A stretch of 64,000 nt of DNA from Eumeta japonica (GCA_005406025.1 BGZK01000225.1:310001-374000), one strand, 5' to 3'. Positions 1 to 11,620 are shown, numbered from the stretch's first letter. Translations and numbers: made by a program. Notes: generated from the sequence alone by a model not told the origin.

Positions 1-312
1 CGATCTTAGTGCCGTTCTCAATTTCGGCTTTCAATTCCAATGCCGCTCACGGTTTCAGTTTGCACGAAACCAGGAAAAGATACTAGTATAAAAATAAAAT
101 ATAGACTATGTTAATCTGGGATAGCATATCTTTCTAGGTACTTAAGAATTTTTACACATTACCCTCACCGAAGATAACTTTTTCCTAAAATTTAATTTTA
201 ATTGAATAAAGATTATATTCTCTTCCAATTCCAGTTCTAAGTACTCGTGAAAATCTTTTGAAATCCGTTTAATAATTTCAGAGATATGCGCAAACAGACA
301 GACAGACTTTTT
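1..312 (+). repeat. Interspersed repeat copy (hexamer-tract family), cut by the window edge
   Basis: The first 60 bases are a loose run of GGTTTC/CAATTCC/GCCG-like hexamers. They lead into TACTAGTATAAAAAT, then a segment reading ATAGACTATGTTAATC, and the copy closes with AATCCGTTTAATAATTTCAGAGAT followed by a CAGACAGACAGAC tail. The same order (hexamer tract, TACTAGTA, ATAG.CTGTATTAATC) recurs at 19.33-19.64 kb, so the two are copies of one family. The CAGACAGAC tail after an AATC-CGTTTA-type segment is typical of abundant lepidopteran non-coding repeats. No coding region is visible and the class is not assigned. Confidence 0.6.
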
Positions 313-331
313 AAAAAGAAGTTAGAGTTAT

Positions 332-389
332 ATCTTATAAGTTAGAGTTTTCTTAGTTTTTTCTTAGTTATCTTATAAGTTAGAGTTTT
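332..389. repeat. Short direct duplication
   Basis: A 20-base segment beginning ATCTTATAAGTTAGAG occurs at 332-351 and again at 370-389. The copies are separated by a TCTTAGTT-rich spacer that is itself partly repeated. It abuts the tail of the preceding repeat and looks like replication slippage. Confidence 0.7.
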
Positions 390-1580
390 TTTTACGCGTA
401 TACAAAATTACATGTCAATCGATGTACAGCTAATTAGTTATGATGGACAAAAGGTAAAAACCTCTATAGATTAAAAAAAAGTCAGTGGACAAAACTTATC
501 GTTCAATGGAATTTGCCAATATCTTCAAATCCATGTCATCATAGTGCTAAGGAAATTTATAATATTGATTGTGTTATTACACGAATATTAAAACTAATAA
601 TTTTAAAAGATTATTAAATACATATTTTAATAACATATATTAAATAAATCGTATCAACACACAATTCTCTTTTTATTTCTTCTCTATAGGTTCTAACCAG
701 AGGCTCATTGGGTATAATTTCCAATCGTATATTATTATCACAGATGCGTGCAAATGACGTTCCACCATAAAATTTGATGACAGCAATTACTCAATTAGCA
801 CTTTCAGCGATAGACACATATATAAAATATACCAGATCTAGCGATAAAGCGGCTGAGAGTGTCAAGTTGAAATTTGATATCCATGCCATTGAAACGTGTT
901 AACAATATGCGAGCGAGAGGCAGAAACTGCTATATTTTACGTCTAGTATGCGAGTAGTCAACGCTATATTTAATCCAAGTATAGAATTGCTTGTCAACAT
1001 TCTGAAATATCATTTGGGTTGAAATTTCAATTTTGAAATATAAATTCTCACGTAACATAATCACATTTTACTATTAAAAGGTTGTTGAGAAGCGTTACTT
1101 AAAGAAGTGTATAAGATTTAATTAAAATAGTTTACTAAAAATTAGGTAATCACATACGTTTAATTTTAAGTAATTTAGGCACCTCAATTAAACCTATATG
1201 ATTTATGCAATACGTGCAATATTTAAATTAATTTTTATTTGTAACCATTTTTTCTAATTTAGGAACGAGAAGATTCAATTATATATTTTCATTCATTTGT
1301 AAATTTTATTTTAAATGTATCGAGTCATTACATAAACCAAAGCAGGAACACTGCCGGGACCTTTTACAATAAAATGATTCTTAAAAGTGCCTGTTTATTT
1401 ATAGAATCTGTTAATTGAGATGTAGAAAACGATTTTATATAATTATCAATTCTCAAGCTTATAATATGTGTGGTCTCACAGTTGTGTCATTGACATGTTC
1501 GATATCTTATCCTCAATCATTAAATTATTATATTAAAAGAAAATAAACTATTTTTTCCCTAAACAAACACAAATATCACC
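390..1580. other. AT-rich non-coding stretch
   Basis: Homopolymer-rich AT sequence with no open frame of useful length, no recognised repeat end and no GC-rich island. I see nothing that can be annotated. Confidence 0.6.
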
Positions 1581-1590
1581 TTACACATAC

Positions 1591-1734
1591 CTGTCCGTAG
1601 AGAACGCACGAAGATAAGGAAACGGTTGCGATACAAAAGGAATAAGCGCACACGCATTCAAACGCTTGTACTCGAGTTGTACGACCTTGGCCGGCGGCTG
1701 ACTCGTCCATTCCCGTGTCCACTGAGGAATGTCA
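1591..1734 (-). other. Possible minus-strand exon (unidentified)
   Basis: On the minus strand an open frame runs to a good splice donor, CAG|GTATGTGT, whose exon edge lies near 1591. It continues upstream in frame to about 1780, where an in-frame TAA stops it. A possible acceptor, TATTATGAGGCAG, precedes the codons for INDIPQW near 1734. The encoded segment ends ...FPYLRAFSTDR. Local composition is more GC-balanced than the flanks and codon use looks ordinary. I do not recognise the peptide, and the plus strand is also open here, which weakens the coding case. It could equally be a non-coding exon or chance. Confidence 0.22.
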
Positions 1735-1775
1735 TTAATCTGCCTCATAATAGAGTAAATCAGCTTCGTGACCAA

Positions 1776-2248
1776 AGCATTACCAGTTTATATTGCATGC
1801 GGCGTTGACAGACCTTTGAGATATTTCATAAATCACAGGAACGTTGCGAAAATTCTATAAGTCATTCTAATTTGTATTTAAAAGTATCTAAAATAGATTG
1901 CTTCATAATTACGTTTGTCCTATTCTATTCACCCTTCCTATTTCTAATAATTCTATCGCATATTCATAAGGTTTAGTATGCGTTAACAATCTCATGCTCA
2001 ATATAAATTTAGCTCAGAATAAAAATTAAATTTTTAATACCTTGTATATGGTTTATTGCATGGAACTTTAGGTTGCAATGAAATATTCGCGATTAGGCAG
2101 TATGGTGGTAATTATGAGCGCTTTAACCGCCATTTTTGGAATTAAATTCTTAAAGGACACATTAAAACTGTTAGTGAAAAAAAGAATTAGGATTTATATT
2201 CGTGAAGTTTTAAAGAATTATTTTTTCATTTTAGCCGATCTTAAAATG
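1776..2248. other. AT-rich non-coding stretch
   Basis: Nothing recognisable. The short plus-strand open frame that enters the following GC-rich patch has no family resemblance. Confidence 0.5.
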
Positions 2249-2345
2249 AAACGAGGCACAGGCCGCCGCCTTGTGGTGGCCGCGAAGACATCTGGCGTGG
2301 GGCGCGACTTTATCTCGCCGAGTCATCGACGACAGTGACTGTTAA
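2249..2345. promoter_or_regulatory. GC-rich island with GATA-type motif
   Basis: An abrupt GC-rich patch in AT-rich surroundings, containing CTTTATCTC at 2308-2316. This is a WGATAR-type GATA-factor site on the minus strand flanked by CpG-rich sequence. The same octamer recurs in four other GC-rich islands (10.86, 11.50, 38.84 and 51.49 kb). Such islands in insect gene deserts are often conserved regulatory DNA. That role is inferred, as no conservation data are available here. Confidence 0.35.
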
Positions 2346-2779
2346 TTATAAGCGACAATAATGTCTCTTAGTTTCCAAGGTCCCTAGTAACTTCATCTAA
2401 AATATGTGCTTACTTTTAAGTTTTTAGATTAGTTAATACAGTTACATTATACGTTTAAAATTGTACGACATTGTTTTCTAAGTAATCAACTATTTACACA
2501 CTTATTCTTTGTCATTTTCATTATTCCTTATAAATCAGTGGTCTTTTTCTCCTACTAATACATCGTAATTTTTGAAATGTTCTGTAATTAGGAATATCCG
2601 ACATAATTTTTTTTCAATAATTATTTTAATATACGGATATTATATTTCAATGGATTTAGTTTCCAAAATAATTTTATACAAAAGTTAATTAAAATAGCCT
2701 CAACGATGAGAAAATCATACAAAAAAAAAAGAGTAACTCGATATACCGACCAGATTTTGCGTTTTCAAAAATTGTGGCG

Positions 2780-4060
2780 TTATGGTCATACGAGGGCAAT
2801 TCTGGAATTATTGCAACACTCTCAAAAGTCGATTTTCCCGCGATTATGATTGCACATGCGTACAAGTCCGCTTCACAACAAAAGCGCGCGCAGTAGTTAT
2901 TTCCCGCGTTTTTAAAAGTAGACGTCATAATGTGTGCTTCTGTGGAACAAATAGCGCATTTGATAGGTGAACGCTGGTGAGTTATGATATACTATGATTT
3001 TCGGGTTGGCCTCCCGAAGAGCAATGTATGCAGCGGTTACAGTTATCGTCTAATAATGAAGCGCCATTTTGAGCCACTGTGTTTCGGTGGTTCAGAGAAT
3101 TTCGTATTGAACGCAACTCATTTCAAGATAAAGAACATACGGGAAAACCTGTTACAACAGTCACTACTTATAATGTCGCTCGTGTTTGTTAAATGACAAA
3201 AAATAACAATCGATGTACTTACCTCGTGCTCCAGAATGCTCCCGTGATTGGATCCACAGCGGTGTATAAGATATCGCATGATGAATTAAAAATGAAAAAG
3301 GTTCTTTCTCGTTGGGTTCCACATCTTTTTATACAACACCAAAAATCCGTGTGTAAGGATCAGCCGACAGACATTAAAGCTATTGAATAAAGGCGGTCAA
3401 CGTGTAATATTTAAAATTTTAAGATGCGATGAAACGTACATTCTCTTTTATGACTTCCCCACTCGTCAGGAAAGTAGGGTATGGCTTCATAGAGATGATC
3501 CAACGCTAATCATTGTTAAATAAGTACTGGCAACATCGTTAAAAAAGCACTTGTAATGAAAAAATTTATGTATGCCGCGCTTTCCAGATATACAGGCTTG
3601 CTCAAAACCATTAAATTAAAAGGATAGAAAACTGTCACGGCGGCCTGGTGCATGCCACTGCTTGCCAGAAATTTTGCATACTCTTAGAATTAGAGGTTTC
3701 ATGCTGCACCACGACAATGCATCCTCTCATACAGCTGCTCACTCCGTCAACTTTTTGATTTACAAAAAGTTGACGGAGTGAGCAATAATTTACAAAAAGT
3801 TGACGGAGTAAGCAGAAAAATAACATTGTAGTCTTACAGCATCCACCTTTCCGGATCTCACACTGGTTGTTTTATAATAAAAAAAAAATGCATGGTCGCC
3901 ATTTTACATTAGAAGAAGCGATCGATTCGGCTATAACTGAAAATTTTGATTCTATTTCTGTGAATGGCGCGATGCTTTCTGTTTGTGGGAAATTCGTCTA
4001 CAGAAGTGTATGGACGCTGAAGAAGTTATTAATTTGAATACAGGTAAATCTGATATATCT
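2780..4060 (+). pseudogene. Degenerate mariner-like (Tc1/mariner, DD34D-type) transposase
   Basis: Fragments of a mariner transposase appear in order but in shifting frames with several stops. They are an N-terminal HTH part (MIYYDFRVGL; FRWFREFRIERNSFQDKEH), the HDELKMKKVLSRWVPH linker, the first catalytic block CDETYILFYDFPTRQESRVW (Asp codon at 3428-3430), the second block MLHHDNASSHTA (Asp codon at 3713-3715), and a C-terminal part HFTLEEAIDSAI. In the third catalytic block the usual SPDLAPCDF-type segment reads FRISHWLF, so the third Asp is lost. A local duplication with a hairpin (3737-3814) breaks the frame just before it. Length is close to a full mariner (~1.3 kb). Clear terminal inverted repeats were not found, so the outer limits are approximate. 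This is a dead element; it cannot encode active transposase. Confidence 0.85.
3737..3814. repeat. Perfect 21-bp hairpin plus tandem copy inside the mariner relic
   Basis: Arms at 3737-3757 and 3763-3783 are perfect reverse complements around a 5-base ATTTA loop. The right arm and part of the loop are then copied once more at 3788-3813 with a single change (GAGTG to GAGTA). The sequence comes from the transposase (HTAAHSVNFL region), so the hairpin formed after insertion, probably by template switching during replication. Confidence 0.85.
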
Positions 4061-4843
4061 TACTTATTTAGTTTTCCTGCATCTCTGAAAAGTACTGTAT
4101 GCATTTCGCTAATCGATAATCAAAGTATATTTTCATGGCAAAAATAGTATTATTTCTTTAGAATAGTTATAATAAAATTTCCCCAAACATTTTGGGGGCT
4201 TTTTTTCTCACAATTTCAATGGCATGACTTTGTTTTTACTAATGAAAAACAATAACTAGCTAACTCTTAATAAGATGCATGGACTACCTTTTCCAAAAAT
4301 TATTTGCAGTCCTTAAAATAAAATTAATTTTCTAAAACTACCTTTGCAAAAGGGCTAAGGGAAACTGGACCTTATTGTTAACTCATCAAGTACTTATATC
4401 GATAGTTTATAAACACTCACTTATAGCCCACGGGAGAAAACCCGTTTCGGTTTTCATTTCTAAGTACTGTATCACCTTAAATAACCTTTTTGCATGCAAA
4501 AATTGACAACGTGTGTAAAATTGACAATACAACCGAATGAGGAATTGTGACTTTTTAATTCAGCACTATAATATAAGTATTTCCTTAACCGTATACACCA
4601 TGCACCGTTGCACAACGTCGAACAGGTATCAGAGGAGGACGATCTACGCCCATAAGCCCTGAGCGATGCGGGTAGTAACAGACTCAAGTGCATAAAGCCC
4701 TATTCCTATTCAAATGTAGGTACGCGGAAGTGAAGCGTAATGTTCACTGCATGCAGCGTCCTCGTCTATGGCAGTTCTGTAAAAGGCGACATGTCGCATA
4801 TCCAAGTGGTCTTAACTAGGCTTGTGAGCGTTTCCATCATACC
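4061..4843. other. Non-coding stretch downstream of the mariner relic
   Basis: AT-rich, with slightly more balanced composition from about 4600. A small CCCCAAA-CAT-TTTGGGG stem followed by T-rich sequence lies near 4182-4205 and may belong to the mariner 3' end. No gene was recognised. Confidence 0.5.
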
Positions 4844-4954
4844 GGTTTGTTATCACGCAAAAAAAAAAGATGATTTTGGTCATCGCACTTGGTTTGTTAT
4901 CACGCAAAAATGATTTTGGCGCGATGCGTGTAAGCGATGCGTGTAAGCGATGCG
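4844..4954. repeat. Nested tandem duplications
   Basis: The segment GGTTTGTTATCACGCAAAAA…TGATTTTGG occurs at 4844-4879 and 4891-4919, differing by the length of the A run. Directly after it a 13-bp unit GCGATGCGTGTAA is repeated (4921-4933, 4934-4946, partial 4947-4954). A CATCGC element between the first two copies is related to the 13-mer, which suggests serial slippage. Confidence 0.8.
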
Positions 4955-6300
4955 ACACCTGCAATGCGCTCGAATTACGTACCAGAACTCGGTTTTGTTG
5001 CGTAGTAAACAGTTTGCGGATAGAACAATTGTTGCCGGGCAACATCAGCGACTAGGTGTGTCTTTACGTTGAAGGATAACCAGGCTATAAGCTCCGAGCT
5101 AGAAAACCTATAATTAGCAACGCTGCAGAAATCCTTAGTCATAGAGCGAAATCAATAGACATTATTCAATATTTTACCGAAGCCAAAGTCGAACTTTCAC
5201 TTCTGATTTACTTGAAGACACACTTAACTTTTTAAAATTCGATCAGTCGTCACGGTTGATTTTGTGTAAGAAGTTTGTGATTTTCTAAATGAGTACGGGT
5301 GTATACATATTTATAGCCGCAAATCATACGGTTTTGATAGATTCCGAAAAAGTCTAGATTCGATCAGCTTATTGTAATTGAAAATATTATGTGGTAAATA
5401 TTTATGACAAGACACAAAAGACGATCATATTTAGCACCCAGAAGTTTTACAAAAGATTGTCATATTTAGCGAGGAGAAGAAGTTATTAAAAATCCTCTCA
5501 AAAATAATGATGTGATTGATTAATGAGTTTAATTCATATTTTTTATTCATAATTTCCATTTTGTAATCAATCATAATCACAAATAAAAGAAAACTTATCA
5601 TAAAAATATTCTGCCGAAAAGGAACGTGTCGCTTTAAAGATTTTTTTTAATTTATAGTTTAAGGGACTTGGATGTAAGGTCTCCATTTTCGACCAGTATG
5701 AGTCGGGCCGGATGATAACTATTGTCGTGCCGACTTCGGGACGAATGACGTAAAGCACTTTTCGAGGCATGGAACAAGCGTTTTTTAAATTGACTCAAAA
5801 ACTCATTCTCACGTTGATCGTGGTTAGGATGTAGATCCTATCCACGGCTTATTTACGCTGATGAATTCAGGTACATATACTAGTTTTTTTTTTAGGGAAC
5901 CTTCCTGTTTGCACGTAAACAGCCTCTTGATAATCGGATGAATGGCTTCGGCACGTAGAGAAAACGAAAAAAATACACACTCATTGAATGTAGTCTATTC
6001 CTATTCAAAATTTGATTACAATCCATTCAACTTTTTCGGTTATTGGTTTGGACAATAAACGAACATCCACTTTACCGATCTGTCTACCTGCAATCAGAGT
6101 AAGAATTTAGGTGTGTCGTGGAATAAATATTAATGACAAAATTTTATAGAAATGTCATATGTACAGTTTTATATATTAATTGTAGATAGATAAATAAAAA
6201 GTATCCTATTTCTTATTTTAGGAGGTAATCTACTTCTATTCAAAATTTGAAAAAAAGTTATAAATTTAGGAGATTATGTCCTGCCAAACATAAAAATCGA
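4955..6300. other. Non-coding stretch
   Basis: Mostly AT-rich. A more GC-balanced patch at about 5690-5870 carries a short minus-strand open frame (5567-5770) without recognisable similarity. No promoter, RNA gene or repeat end was identified. Confidence 0.45.
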
Positions 6301-6470
6301 CCTTTTATATAAATCATATACAGCTTATTATTTCTGTAGTTACATGTTCTTACAAAATATTAGTTTAAATCAAGATCCGTTAAACCGTTGTTAAGTTATT
6401 AAAAGACATACAGATAGGCAGAGAGACAGATATGAATTATAAAAATTGTAGAATTGGGATTAGTAAGTCA
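6300..6470 (+). repeat. Interspersed repeat 3'-end fragment
   Basis: The pattern is degenerate: a GATCCGTTAAACCGTTGTTAAG segment, then ACATACAGATAGGCAGAGAGACAGA, then AAAAATTGTA. This resembles the tail of the repeat at 29.76-30.19 kb and of other lepidopteran repeats that end in CAGACAGAC…AAAAATT. Only the tail is recognisable. Confidence 0.4.
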
Positions 6471-8278
6471 TGAAACGAATATTTATCACAAAGTTTAACA
6501 AAAAAATATATGTAGACGCTACAGATTTATGTAGTGATATAGATCAATTATTGTTTGTTGACGAACTGACTTTTCTTAATTCATGAATTGTTTTTTTATT
6601 ACGAAACATCCCTATTCACTTCGCATACTTTATAATAATATTTGAAAATTTGTAAAACGTAACCCTATAATTCACTATTCTATTTATTACGGCCCTTGGA
6701 ATGCGACAGTGGGCTCCCGCACACGGCCGCTGTCAAGTTGTCATGCTAAGCCTCAAATTCGCATTATCCACTGTAATTGATATTCCAGTGGTCACCGTAC
6801 ATATTTCTTATTCAAAACAATATCTTTATTAACCGGCTCGACTGGTTGAATGTATAATGCGTTTGAATTGTCTGAGGTGGCCTGTCGATGTGCTTTGCTC
6901 ATATCTTAAGTGGCTTAGAAAAGACTACATTTCAACTTGCCGTTGGAAGCTTTTGGATTAACTTAAAATAGAAATTTTTCTTATAAATGTCATAAGTGGA
7001 GGTGGTATTGCATTTTAAAGATTGCATAAAAATGCGTAGCTTACTAAATAATTATGAATGGAAATTAAGGTGACGAATTGGAAAGTTTGGATGTAAAGAT
7101 CACATTTTTTTCTCAGAAAATACAAAACATGTGAAAGTGATCTTTGGTGACCGGATTCTTCATGGCATTAACTTTAATTTGTCAGTTGCCAATACACGAT
7201 ATACTAACTTTTATAATAGACAAAAAATATCAAAGAGACCTTTTTAAAATAGAGATTTACCAGTTGAATTTTTAGAAATTGATTCTGGTTTTTATTATAA
7301 ACGAAAAACCTGTTTTGGTGCACACGACCTTTAAATAAGCAAACGCGCTCGCGTTTTAGTATGAAGTACTGCGGTGCATGTCGGCTGCGAAATTAACTTC
7401 AATTTAATACTTTATTAGTGCGTCACCATAGAGGAAAACCGAATCAATTAATTTGAAAAAATAAGTTTTAAGGAAAATCTGTTTCTTATTTTATCTTTTA
7501 AGGCAAAAAGAAAGTACACGACGATGACATATTTTTAGAAAAAAATAAAACAATTTTTAGGGGTCCATTTTGCGAAAGCACAATTCTACTTCAACAACTG
7601 TTTATATTTTTAATCGTTTTTATTAAAAAAAAAAACCTTAATTTTGTATATCGTACAAGGAGAAAAATATTTTTTTTTGCGTTCTGGAAGAGTAATAAAC
7701 ATAAATGAAACCATTTTATTTTCTAAATATTATTGGAACGGCTTTATCGTCATAAAAATATCAAAAACAATTTACTGTAAACAAACTCATAACTTGCTTG
7801 TAAAATGTGAGATCTTCATATCTTTTTTATTTATTTTCGTGTGCACTGACAGAAATATCTCATCACACTGTTCACAATATGTTTGAAATTAAATCCAGCC
7901 CTTGAATTTTTACAAGTCATCGAGTTATTACTGTTTCACCGCACAACAAATGAAACGATTAGGACGTGAAATCTTTGCATCGAATAAAATTGCTTTTTGT
8001 AGAGTCAGCAACGATTCGGAGCGCAATATTCTAGAAAAACGACTAATTGTATCATAAACGAATAATGAATTCATCTTTCCAAAGTTAATATTTTGATCCT
8101 GAACGAAATAGTGAATAATTTCATGCCATTCCTTCTTGAAGTTAAGTTGTCCCGCCCTGGAGACAGTTCCTGCTGCCCTCGATTCTTATTATATCTGAGG
8201 GGCTTATACCTTAAGGCTAATTCGAATTTAAGACTGTTAACAATTTCTGCAGATGTGATCAATTAGAGATAATGTCGT
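6471..8278. other. AT-rich non-coding stretch
   Basis: A short GC-rich patch at about 6690-6755 (GCGACAGTGGGCTCCCGC…GGCCGCTGTC) is the only compositional feature. An 80-codon open frame at 7644-7886 is low-complexity AT-rich sequence with no family resemblance and is not called as a gene. Confidence 0.45.
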
Positions 8279-8292
8279 CAGCCACCTGCTGG
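8279..8292 (-). promoter_or_regulatory. CTCF-like motif
   Basis: The minus strand reads CCAGCAGGTGGCTG, matching 13 of 14 positions of the CTCF consensus CCASYAGRKGGCRS. CTCF is conserved in insects and binds insulators. A single motif match in 64 kb can arise by chance, so binding is inferred. Confidence 0.4.
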
Positions 8293-10149
8293 TTAGTGTG
8301 CTCTCCGGGGCACAGATGATGTGGGTCTTTAAGGTGAGTTAAAGACTCATCGGTCGATTCATTTTCAGATTTAAATGAAAGCGTTCTGTTTCAGAAGAAA
8401 CAGGACGTCAGTTTCACGTTCCATTTTGAGATAGATAGAGGCCAGGGTGCCTATATGAAACAGAGAGGGGGTTACATTTTCTGTGCTGTATCACGCTTAG
8501 GAATTATTTCATTACTAACTTAAACACATTTAATTAGCATATATACTTATATATATTTAATTAGCAACATTTTCGTTTTCACTGTCAGAGAGTGAAAAAA
8601 AAACTAGTTCTTACTTTCTCTGTTTGCATATGCGAATTATTAGGAACATTATTTGGACATCGTTTTGCATTTTACAACTCGTATTAATTTCTAAAAAAAA
8701 TTGAAATTGTATTTATAATCCTGTCACATTTTCGTTTTTCATTTTATGCGTGGTAGTTTATACGCGGAGCTCTCGTAAACGAATGAAACGAATTGGAATT
8801 AGATTTTTATGAACACGTGAGGAGCCATTTCACAATACTTTATTTTGCTTCCAATATTCAAACGATTTTAAAAATGTGCTAAGATTGAAATTGACTTTTG
8901 TATCGCCGTTGCTGCATAGAAAATTTCAAATAGATTATTTATAGATGAATATAAATTTATCGATTCGCAATTTAATTTCGTATTAGATTTCTGTGTCATG
9001 TTAACTGGAAAAAAATATAGTTCTAATAAACTCTTTTTTTTCATCTATCCTGCCTGAAAGATAAAACATATAGCTTTCATTACATGAGTAATTTTTTAGA
9101 TTGTGGATGGAACATCTATGTATAAATGATTCAATCTATGCGCCTTTAAGTTATATTAAATTTCTTATATAAAAAATTATGCAAAACATTGTGTGTTAAT
9201 GATCAATCTGTCGATAATTATGTATGCTAAAGCACATATAGATTAGAAATCGTTTGAAAACTTAATTCCTTTTTAATTAAAATGACTTTGATGAAATTGC
9301 ATTGTTGTTGCTTAGTTGGTACACTATAACCAACACACATTACTTTTTTTTTTAATTCACTGGAATTATTATAAAATCAAGCTAATTGTGATTTACAAAT
9401 ATTATTTCATCATTTACTAAATTTAGACGTTACAAAATGAAGAACAATTTAAAGAATTGTGTATTCGATAAATTTATAATAAATATTGTATTTTAATACA
9501 ATATTATGATGATACTTTCGTCTCAGATTATAAGTGCAATATCAATCTGCATATAATGGTATCACACAATTCTTGCAGTGTCATGGAAGTTGGCGTCGTT
9601 TGAAAACATTATGGCAACTCATCTCCATATTATTTCTACAGTCATTCACATCACACTTAAATTTATTACGAAAAAAGGCATATTTAAATTTAATATTACT
9701 TTTATAAATTCTCATGTCGAGACAATGTAACATTTAGTCGACGTAGTCAGAGAGATACGCATAGAATGTCAATAAAACTAACATTTTTATTGTTAGAGAC
9801 TAATAAATAAATTTCTAATGGGATGCTTTTTCTGACAATAAATTTGTGGGTGCTCCATTTTAGTGCAGTTACACGAAAGGCGAACCGTGATAATATTTTA
9901 TGCTAAACTTAACTCGAATTTTATTTCAATAAATTGAAATTCAAGAAAATGGTTATGTTTCGGCTCGCATTCAGTTATAATTTACCTATTACCTATATCT
10001 CTATTGGCATATTTTCCTTTGATAAATGAAAAAGATACATATATATATAATAAAAACGCCTTTAATATGTTTCTGAACAGTAAAAGAGATTTATGATCTC
10101 ATCAAGATAAAGGAAGTAAAGTGCTGCTTTTTGAAAGCAAAAGTTATTT
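8293..10149. other. AT-rich non-coding stretch
   Basis: Contains a small perfect palindrome at 9482-9505 (11-bp arms AATATTGTATT around TT). An AAG|GTGAGT donor-like sequence occurs at 8331 without a matching coding exon. Nothing else was recognised. Confidence 0.45.
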
Positions 10150-10385
10150 CACAAAATGTCTCTGTCTCGAGTTGAAGCTGATATGATAGGAATTCGCGTG
10201 GATAATGCCACCACCTTCCACGGCCCCACCGAACTCATCCGGTCACATGGGCCGAATTGCGAGAACGACCGTTAAACTTCACCCGGCACATTACGTTGTA
10301 AACTACCCGTAAATTCATACTTCGGACCGTGAAGTTTTTCACCTTCTCAGCGGTCACCGATTTACATTGCTGTGATCTCATCTTC
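10150..10385. promoter_or_regulatory. GC-rich island (possible conserved non-coding element)
   Basis: Composition shifts sharply to CCACCACCTTCCACGGCCCC-type sequence. Open frames are short on both strands, so coding is unlikely. It is the first of three GC-rich islands within 1.5 kb. A regulatory role is inferred from composition only. Confidence 0.3.
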
Positions 10386-10724
10386 TACAGCAAAAAAACT
10401 AAGTTAAGATTGTACACTTCTGATATTCTCGATTCACTGAGGTATAGAATCAAAATTAGATTTCAAGTGCCAACATAATTTTTTCCATTTCAAATATTTG
10501 AAAAATCGAAACGATCAGTGGCGGCTGCAATAGCATCGAATAATTGTTCAGAACGGTCTCCGTGGTATATGCGCTAGAGTTTGCACAAAGATGCCTACAT
10601 CTAGCCGGCTGTTACAGGACAAATGTTAATTCTGACTGATATCTGAGTTGATCCAGCTCGCTTAAATAGGCGTCAAAAAAAAAACCTAAATTGATTTCTA
10701 AAACAATTCGTACAAGCGTCGGAA

Positions 10725-10870
10725 TTTATTGCATCGCCGTCGGTTGTGCGGTGTGGCCGCGCCGCTTGCCGTACGCGCCGTGAATACGAACGCGCCGTTT
10801 TGCATGCGCTCTCGGCCTCTGCTCACCCGCAGATGGATTGACAGCTTGATTGATGAGATAAAGAAGGCTT
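10725..10870. promoter_or_regulatory. GC-rich island with TALE-homeodomain and GATA motif cluster
   Basis: After about 100 bases of CpG-rich sequence, three motifs lie in 28 bp. They are GATTGACAG at 10836-10844 (9 of 10 positions of the PBX/PREP, i.e. Exd/Hth, composite TGATTGACAG), TGATTGAT at 10847-10854 (the TGATNNAT Exd/Hox composite form) and GAGATAAAG at 10855-10863 (GATA type). The tight packing suggests an enhancer core. Binding is inferred. Confidence 0.4.
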
Positions 10871-11269
10871 AGTGCTTTAAGGTGGTCTGTACACGTTGTC
10901 GTACGATACGGCTTTTTTTTTTGTAGACCCAATGAAATCGTTACTTTTGATGTGATATAAGCAATCGTTAAGCGAACAAAATATAAGCATATGTGTATTG
11001 TATTGCAACACAAAAAAAAAGAATTTTTGTAAAGTTGTCTGGGTTTAGGTGTCTAGAATTTGTTAGTAACCTAATGAGATTTTTCCAATGAAACAAGAGA
11101 AATGTGTTATTCGTTTTTTTATACATTGTTCAATTAAAGTAATTTTCTGTCCAAATTGTTTACAATTGAAACCGTAATATTCATTTCCATCTGCGTGAAA
11201 AATAATTATAATTTTTAATAGTTATATTGTTCTAGTTAAACGTCTTAAACCAAAATTAGATCCCGACCT

Positions 11270-11620
11270 ATCGCATTAAAACATACAAGGCCGACTTGTC
11301 GCTCTAACACAGTAACCGATTCGAGCCGCAAAGCGTTAGTTACGCGAATCGAAACAGAACCCTCGGGAACCCTCGTCAAGCAATCGAAGTGTGTCGATCG
11401 ATTCCGGGAGATGTCTCGAAGTGTGTTTCGGCCTTTACCTCGAAGCGATTATAGTTTAATGATCGGCCGGCGCGCGCTGATTGCGATCCGCGAGATAAAG
11501 GGCCCCATACACATTCCTCTGATGCTGCCATTAGCGGGAATTACTCGCAGTAATACTATATTGACTCTCGATACAGTGTTCTATTGACTGGCCCCGCTCG
11601 TTCGAATCGCTTTGATTGTC
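11270..11620. promoter_or_regulatory. GC-rich island with GATA-type motif
   Basis: A long GC-balanced block rich in CpG (GGCCGGCGCGCGCTGATTGCGATCCGCGAGATAAAGGGCCCC) with GAGATAAAG at 11492-11500. Neither strand holds a sustained open frame. A GATTCGAGCC sequence at 11312 looks like a tRNA B box, but no A box or cloverleaf surrounds it. Confidence 0.35.

Noticed and set aside
4182..4205. Stem-loop followed by T-rich sequence resembling a rho-independent terminator
   Set aside because: The window is eukaryotic; the stem is probably part of the mariner end or chance.
8249..8370. AAG|GTGAGT donor and TTTTCAG acceptor 35 bases apart
   Set aside because: Too short for an insect intron, and joining them meets an immediate stop codon.
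11312..11322. GATTCGAGCC, tRNA B-box-like
   Set aside because: No A box at the right distance, no acceptor stem and no T run downstream.
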